13,997 nucleotides of DNA from Cudoniella acicularis. Taxonomy: Eukaryota; Ascomycota; Leotiomycetes; Helotiales; Helotiaceae. The stretch spans positions 1 to 13,997 of the forward strand of contig JAAMPI010001477.1 of NCBI GenBank assembly GCA_013054445.1, in the 5' to 3' direction. The position numbers were made by a program, and so were the translations under genes. Position 1 is the stretch's first letter. Every line of letters starts with the position of its first letter. The notes beneath the pieces were generated by a model. It saw nothing but the letters and a program-made list of their open reading frames with translations. It was not told the origin of the DNA and did no database searches. Shown one piece after another: positions 10,052 to 13,997 of this stretch.

Positions 10052-10744
10052 TTATGCAGCAACAGGATCGAAGTAGAATTTGGTGTTGTCTGTAGTGCTG
10101 GTTGGCCATGCGAGAATAGGAGTTCCAACAGTATTCCTGCTTCCGTCAACATTGAGTTGTCCAAGGGCCGGCGTAACAGAGTTAATACTGCATCAACCCC
10201 ACCAGTCAGTCTTTTCAGTTCACATTTTAAACTGATATTATTTCATCGCGTGAGTTAACTTACGTGTAGACTTGATAGCCGTTTGTGGTGGCTGGAGTGA
10301 TAGTCCAGAGGGCGCTCTTGTCTGAGGGAGATCTCTGCTGGGATGAAACAATAGTATTGGCAGCTGGACCTCATGTGTTAGAGAAAATTCCTCCTTTTAT
10401 TTGTGTGCAAGGAGTCGTTCTCACTAGTGGCTGTAAGGAAGTACCCGCTGTGAGCGTTGATGATCAGGTACTGGGTTGAGGCTCCAGTGCCACTTGCGGC
10501 GGCAATTTGCCACACGGCATTGCCATTAGCAGGTGGAGGATTGGAGCGCGTGCTATTTCGTTGGAAAGGTCGGTTAGCAACAGCTTTTGTAGAAGTCCAC
10601 GGGAGTCGTTCACAAACTTGTTATGGGGACTTACTCGGCCTTGACGACTTCGCCCGGGTTCAGGGTTCCGCCCCAAGAGTTGAGGCTCAAAGTCGGTGCC
10701 TGGTATAGCACGATTTCGTAAAGTCCGGGGCCTGAGAAAACCAT
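10052..10744 (-). CDS. R-type (ricin-B-like) beta-trefoil lectin, Sclerotinia agglutinin type, 4 exons, 159 aa
   Basis: Exons on the minus strand: 10744-10635, 10552-10425, 10369-10264, 10187-10052 (480 nt with stop). Introns of 82, 55 and 76 bp are GT-AG and preserve frame; intron 2 has a CTAAC branch site. The start context AAAATGG is ideal. The product has three trefoil repeats, each closing with a QxW-like strand: VWQI (50-53), LWTI (100-103) and the degenerate KFYF (151-154). The opening stretch GPGLYEIVLYQAP (5-17), Trp24 in the first repeat and LIINAHSGYFLTAT (66-79) resemble Sclerotinia sclerotiorum agglutinin. There is no signal peptide or transmembrane segment, as in such lectins, which accumulate in the cytoplasm and bind galactose or N-acetylgalactosamine. 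In related fungi they are proposed storage or anti-feeding proteins. There is no catalytic toxin chain, only the sugar-binding fold. The gene is intact. Sugar specificity is inferred. Confidence 0.9.
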
Positions 10745-10844
10745 TTTGAAGAATTGGCAAAGATGATAGTATGGTAAGAAGCTGATGATGGGGATGTTGT
10801 GAGATTGAAGAAGATGTTGAGGAAACGGCCTGGAAACCGACCCC

Positions 10845-10853
10845 CTTTATATA
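10845..10853 (-). promoter_or_regulatory. TATA box of the lectin gene
   Basis: The minus strand reads TATATAAAG, a near-consensus TATA box, about 100 bp upstream of the lectin start at 10744. It is the best core-promoter match in the window. Confidence 0.65.
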
Positions 10854-10884
10854 ATGACAATCCTTACAACATGTGATTTCGATT

Positions 10885-10914
10885 TGCTCAATATTGCTCA
10901 ATATTGCTCAATAT
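10885..10914 (-). repeat. Three tandem copies of a 10-bp motif in the lectin promoter
   Basis: The plus strand has TGCTCAATAT three times in a row without mismatch (10885-10894, 10895-10904, 10905-10914). On the lectin's strand it reads ATATTGAGCA. The array sits about 30 bp upstream of the TATA box. The 10-bp period is about one helical turn, so the copies face the same side of the DNA, as expected of a multimerised activator site. No known factor is assigned. Confidence 0.8.
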
Positions 10915-12908
10915 GACGGCGACATATGTTGTGTAAGCTGTACAGATCGTTAAATGGATTTTGAACCAGCCTCGCAAGGCTTGCAGCTGCCAGCTGGATG
11001 TCTAGAAAATACGCATGGCTAGGCCGAAATGAAGTCATTCTCTTTCTCTTACGTCAAAGAAATAACTTGTGCGTTGCTAAATCCCTATGTTGAAGGAACG
11101 TGGTTGAACTAGAGCGACATTATTACAGGGAGCCGGACTTGGAAACTGGAGACGATAGGACTAGCTTTTACTCCTCCGCCGTTCCCTAACTAATTTTAGT
11201 AGAAGGAAAGAAGACCACATTTTGGAATGGAGATGGACAGGGTAAGCAGAGTAACATGCTGATAATTGAGGTAAAAATGAATTGGATAGATGATACATTT
11301 TTAGTATAGATTGATTCTGGTCGCTTTCCAGCGCACGATCAAAAGTGGTTGTGAAACGGTGGAGGAGACAGACGTGTCATTTGAGAGACACGTGTGCTAA
11401 GCCCATTTTCTGAACATCGTGGAAGGGGAAGCCCGTTCGTACCCCCGCATCCCGATTCGTGAGGGGTTGCGGGTATTTGAGACACAATGCAAAGCAATGA
11501 AAGGGAACACCCGTTTCGATCGCTCAAATCCGCGAGACATTGGGGTATCACCGTGAGAGCATAATATTGACCGCTCTTCCAAATGTGGATTTTGTCATTG
11601 GATAAAACTCTCAGAGAAACTGAAACTTGGGCAAGTTGTCTGTGATGAGTATGCATTGTGGGGAATGAGGCATTATTCTCCCGAAAAGCCAAGATGAAAA
11701 AGGTGAAAGATCGGACGGAGGCTTGCTTTTGATGTTATTTATTGTGGGTGACGAGGAGCTGCTTCATGCAGGCATGAGTTGCACAGCGTGTATTGCATAA
11801 AATTTCGCCATAGAATGCCTAAATGAACCACATTTGCAGTTCAATTGCGCAATTGAGCCCCGCTCGAGTATCCCAAGTTTTGCAAGATGCTTGGTTCGCT
11901 GCTCTAGAGTCTCCTTTGATTTTGAAATGTGAAAGGTCATGAAGAGGTTCGAGGTTGATCTCTAGCTTTAGATCAAGATTCTGGAGTTGTCAGAGGGCGA
12001 CTTGCTACTCAAGGGACGATTCCATATTGTTCTTTGGTTGTCGGACTTGCAGGCTAAGATAACTTTCCCTCCTTCGCCCCACCTCGCCTCTTCACTCTCT
12101 TGTTCAACATTTCCGCCAAATCGTGCATGCTCAACAGGCGGCCCACTCAAAAAGTAGTTCCGCCACCTTGTCGCAGCATGCCCAACATGGATTATGATAA
12201 TTGCCAATCCAAGTACGTTATCAACTTTGTGCATTGCTTTGCGGGAAGTAGCTTACATAACTTTACCCGTCGACTCCTCGTGGCTACCACATGGAGTAGA
12301 GTGGGAGACAAGACCTGGGTGGCGGTAAGATATGATTCTCAAACAAAAAGTAGATCCAATTGATATCGTAGTGGCTGCTTCGCCCTAGAATATATAACAA
12401 GCGAATGCGGAAATCCCCAATAGTATGCAGTAGTGTTTTCGCCACCGTAGACTAACCTCCCTCAAAGTGCAAAAATCAATGAGAAGAAACCAGAAGCCAG
12501 TCAGTCTTTGCTTCGATTTAGATAGCAACAAATAACTATCCGTCTCGTGCGTGATTGAACGTGTCGGAAACTTTCCTGGCAAACGGCGTCGGGGGCACAG
12601 CAGAAAATGTCGATCTTTGATCTGAAAAACGCCGTTATTCCCATTTTCGGGCTGCAAATTGAAAGTCTTATAGCAAGCTGTGCCACAGCCGCTCGTTCAA
12701 TCCTCTGGGCGTTCATCGGCTACGAGGGGGCCTGTCTGGTGCCAGCGGTAAAAACGTCAGATTACTTGCAGCTGTCCATTGTGATGGCCTGCCTTGAGTC
12801 TTGATATTTTTTGAAGAAATATTTCTCACATAGAAAACACATCTTTTATTTCTTGGTTGAAGTCCGCTTCTGATATCTGAACGTGTGTAGATGTCAAGAA
12901 ATGTTTGA

Positions 12909-13648
12909 ACCGATACGTTGTTGCATTTCGAATTCTTTCTTGGCGGAAATTTTTCACGCCTTGACTTTACGAGATCAAAACAAATCGGTAACCCAGAGAT
13001 AGTGGCAACCCTGGGCGTCTCTACTGGCGCCATATATTCAGCTAAAGTGTTCCGACTAGAGGAATTGCAGGCCGAGAATTCGAAAGGCATTGATGCTACC
13101 ACAAGAGCAATATACAGAGCTCCGGTGGAACTTTCCGATCCAAATACTCTTTCCAAAGCTGTGAAAGCACGTACTAGTGTTGTCCTCAATTGTGAGCGAT
13201 TGATTGGCGCCCAGAGAAGTGCATGTCTTGCCACACTTGTGAGGGATATATGTGAAGAACACGGATGGCTCGAGGGCTACGTTTGTCTCTTGGAAGCCGC
13301 CCCGCAACGTGGAATGCATAGGGAATTCATAGAAAATGCAGAAACATGCGTTAATAAGCAGTTGTAGGGCTTTCAGACAAGGTGGTTGAGTCGGCAGCTG
13401 TTAGCATCGCGGTAGCAATTTGTCAAGCAGCAGTATGGGCTACAAGTGGTGAATGCCGTGATGTGTGCGCAAGCAGAATCGGATCTTGGGGTGATAATGC
13501 GTCACCGAGAGTATTGATTCGAGCCATGATGAATGAACCGCACATGGCCGCAAAGGAGTGGCTTGTAACGTTCTGTTATCACGTGAGATCTCGATGTCAC
13601 ATGAACGGGGTTTACTTAGCCTTGGAAGCGTCAAGCAGGTTCTGGTAG
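12909..13648 (+). pseudogene. Unknown plus-strand coding region, apparently broken by one frameshift
   Basis: A frame open from 12909 to a stop at 13365-13367 (152 codons) is followed by a second plus-strand frame open from 13358 to a stop at 13646-13648 (96 codons). The two overlap by only 7 nt, so one indel at 13358-13364 would join them into about 245 codons. Composition is protein-like: GVSTGAIYSAKVFRLEEL and GIDATTRAIYRAPVEL in the first part, several Cys in both parts. There is no ATG near the 5' end of the first frame and a stop at 12906-12908, so an upstream exon would be needed. No family recognised. A minus-strand frame (12713-13234) overlaps and is the alternative, which limits confidence. 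Confidence 0.27.
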
Positions 13649-13743
13649 AGCGTTATCCTAATCAAGTGATGATACCAGAATATGAGTTGAGCACACCTCT
13701 AATATAGGAAAACTATATGGCTATATAGGTGGTTTGATCATGT

Positions 13744-13800
13744 GGAGTCCGGGAGTCTAGGAGTCCAGAGGAGTAGGCGACTCCCCAGATCTAGGACTCC
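13744..13800. repeat. Array of GGAGTC hexamers with inverted copies
   Basis: GGAGTC starts at 13744, 13752 and 13760 (exact 8-bp spacing), with GGAGTA at 13770, then the inverted form GACTCC at 13779 and 13795. The arrangement could fold into a hairpin. It lies just before the candidate LTR start. Confidence 0.6.
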
Positions 13801-13829
13801 GTCAGGCGACTGGTCACCTGATCCTGGGT

Positions 13830-13997
13830 TGTGACACTACTTGTTGAAGTGTGTGCCTGGCAGCCTGAGGCTACTATGGCACCTAGCACGTGCTTCAGGG
13901 CACGTCTCACTTGTAGTCTAGAGATATAGCCTGACGACCTGATCTTTGATTCTAGACAGTTAATAATATACTTGATTTACCCTAATTGAGCCCTCTA
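13830..13997 (+). mobile_element. Possible start of an LTR or other repetitive element running off the right edge
   Basis: TGTGACAC at 13830-13837 matches the TG-start typical of LTRs, and the following sequence is non-coding and GC-richer than the intergenic norm, with short inverted words (GTGCCTGG, GGCACC). No second LTR, primer-binding site or element gene is visible because the window ends. Weak, by appearance only. Confidence 0.22.

Larger units (their letters stand above)
10745..12606. other. Lectin promoter, then a region without a recognised gene
   Basis: The first 170 bp hold the lectin TATA box and 10-bp array. Beyond that, minus-strand frames at 11339-11692 (117 codons) and 11968-12234 (88 codons) have no recognisable domain and are not called. 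A perfect 16-bp palindrome lies at 11841-11856. Confidence 0.4.

Noticed and set aside
10464..10901. 145-codon minus-strand open frame over the lectin gene
   Set aside because: It is in the wrong phase and crosses the TATA box and intron 1. The spliced lectin frame is clearly the real one.
12713..13234. 173-codon minus-strand open frame
   Set aside because: No recognisable domain. The plus-strand frames cover more of the region and continue past it; kept only as an alternative.
1..13997. tRNA or rRNA genes
   Set aside because: I looked for GTTCRANNC T-arm motifs with plausible stems and for rRNA-like stretches and found none that fold convincingly by eye.

Overview
The window looks like part of a filamentous ascomycete genome. 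Two genes are cut by short GT-AG introns of 46-82 bp, several with CTAAC- or CTGA-like branch sites. Start codons have no bacterial ribosome-binding sites, TATA boxes lie about 100 bp upstream of two genes, and intergenic stretches are long and AT-rich. The lectin resembles the Sclerotinia sclerotiorum agglutinin family, which points weakly to Leotiomycetes; that placement is an inference.

Three genes are well supported, all on the minus strand. (1) 2477-4247 is a nine-exon gene for a secreted 451-residue GH43 enzyme of the exo-beta-1,3-galactanase type with a C-terminal CBM35-like domain. I resolved every exon boundary by reading frame and family motifs. (2) 8404-9327 is a single-exon gene for a 307-residue, membrane-anchored NodB-fold polysaccharide deacetylase. 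(3) 10052-10744 is a four-exon gene for a 159-residue cytoplasmic-type R-type (ricin-B-like) beta-trefoil lectin. Its promoter has a TATA box and three tandem copies of a 10-bp motif.

The rest is weaker. The left edge (1-136) is a 54-bp tandem repeat, open on both strands. A lone minus-strand open frame lies at 999-1448. Plus-strand frames at 12909-13648 look like an exon broken by one frameshift. The right edge has an array of GGAGTC hexamers followed by what may be the start of an LTR. The 4.2 kb between the GH43 and deacetylase genes shows no convincing gene.

The three recognised products all deal with glycans (galactan trimming, chitin or other N-acetylated polymer deacetylation, sugar binding). 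They are spaced widely and do not form an obvious cluster, so a shared pathway is not claimed. I did not find a clearly new defence, mobile or RNA system; the most checkable oddities are the altered metal motif of the deacetylase, the repeat in the lectin promoter, the left-edge repeat and the frameshifted orphan.
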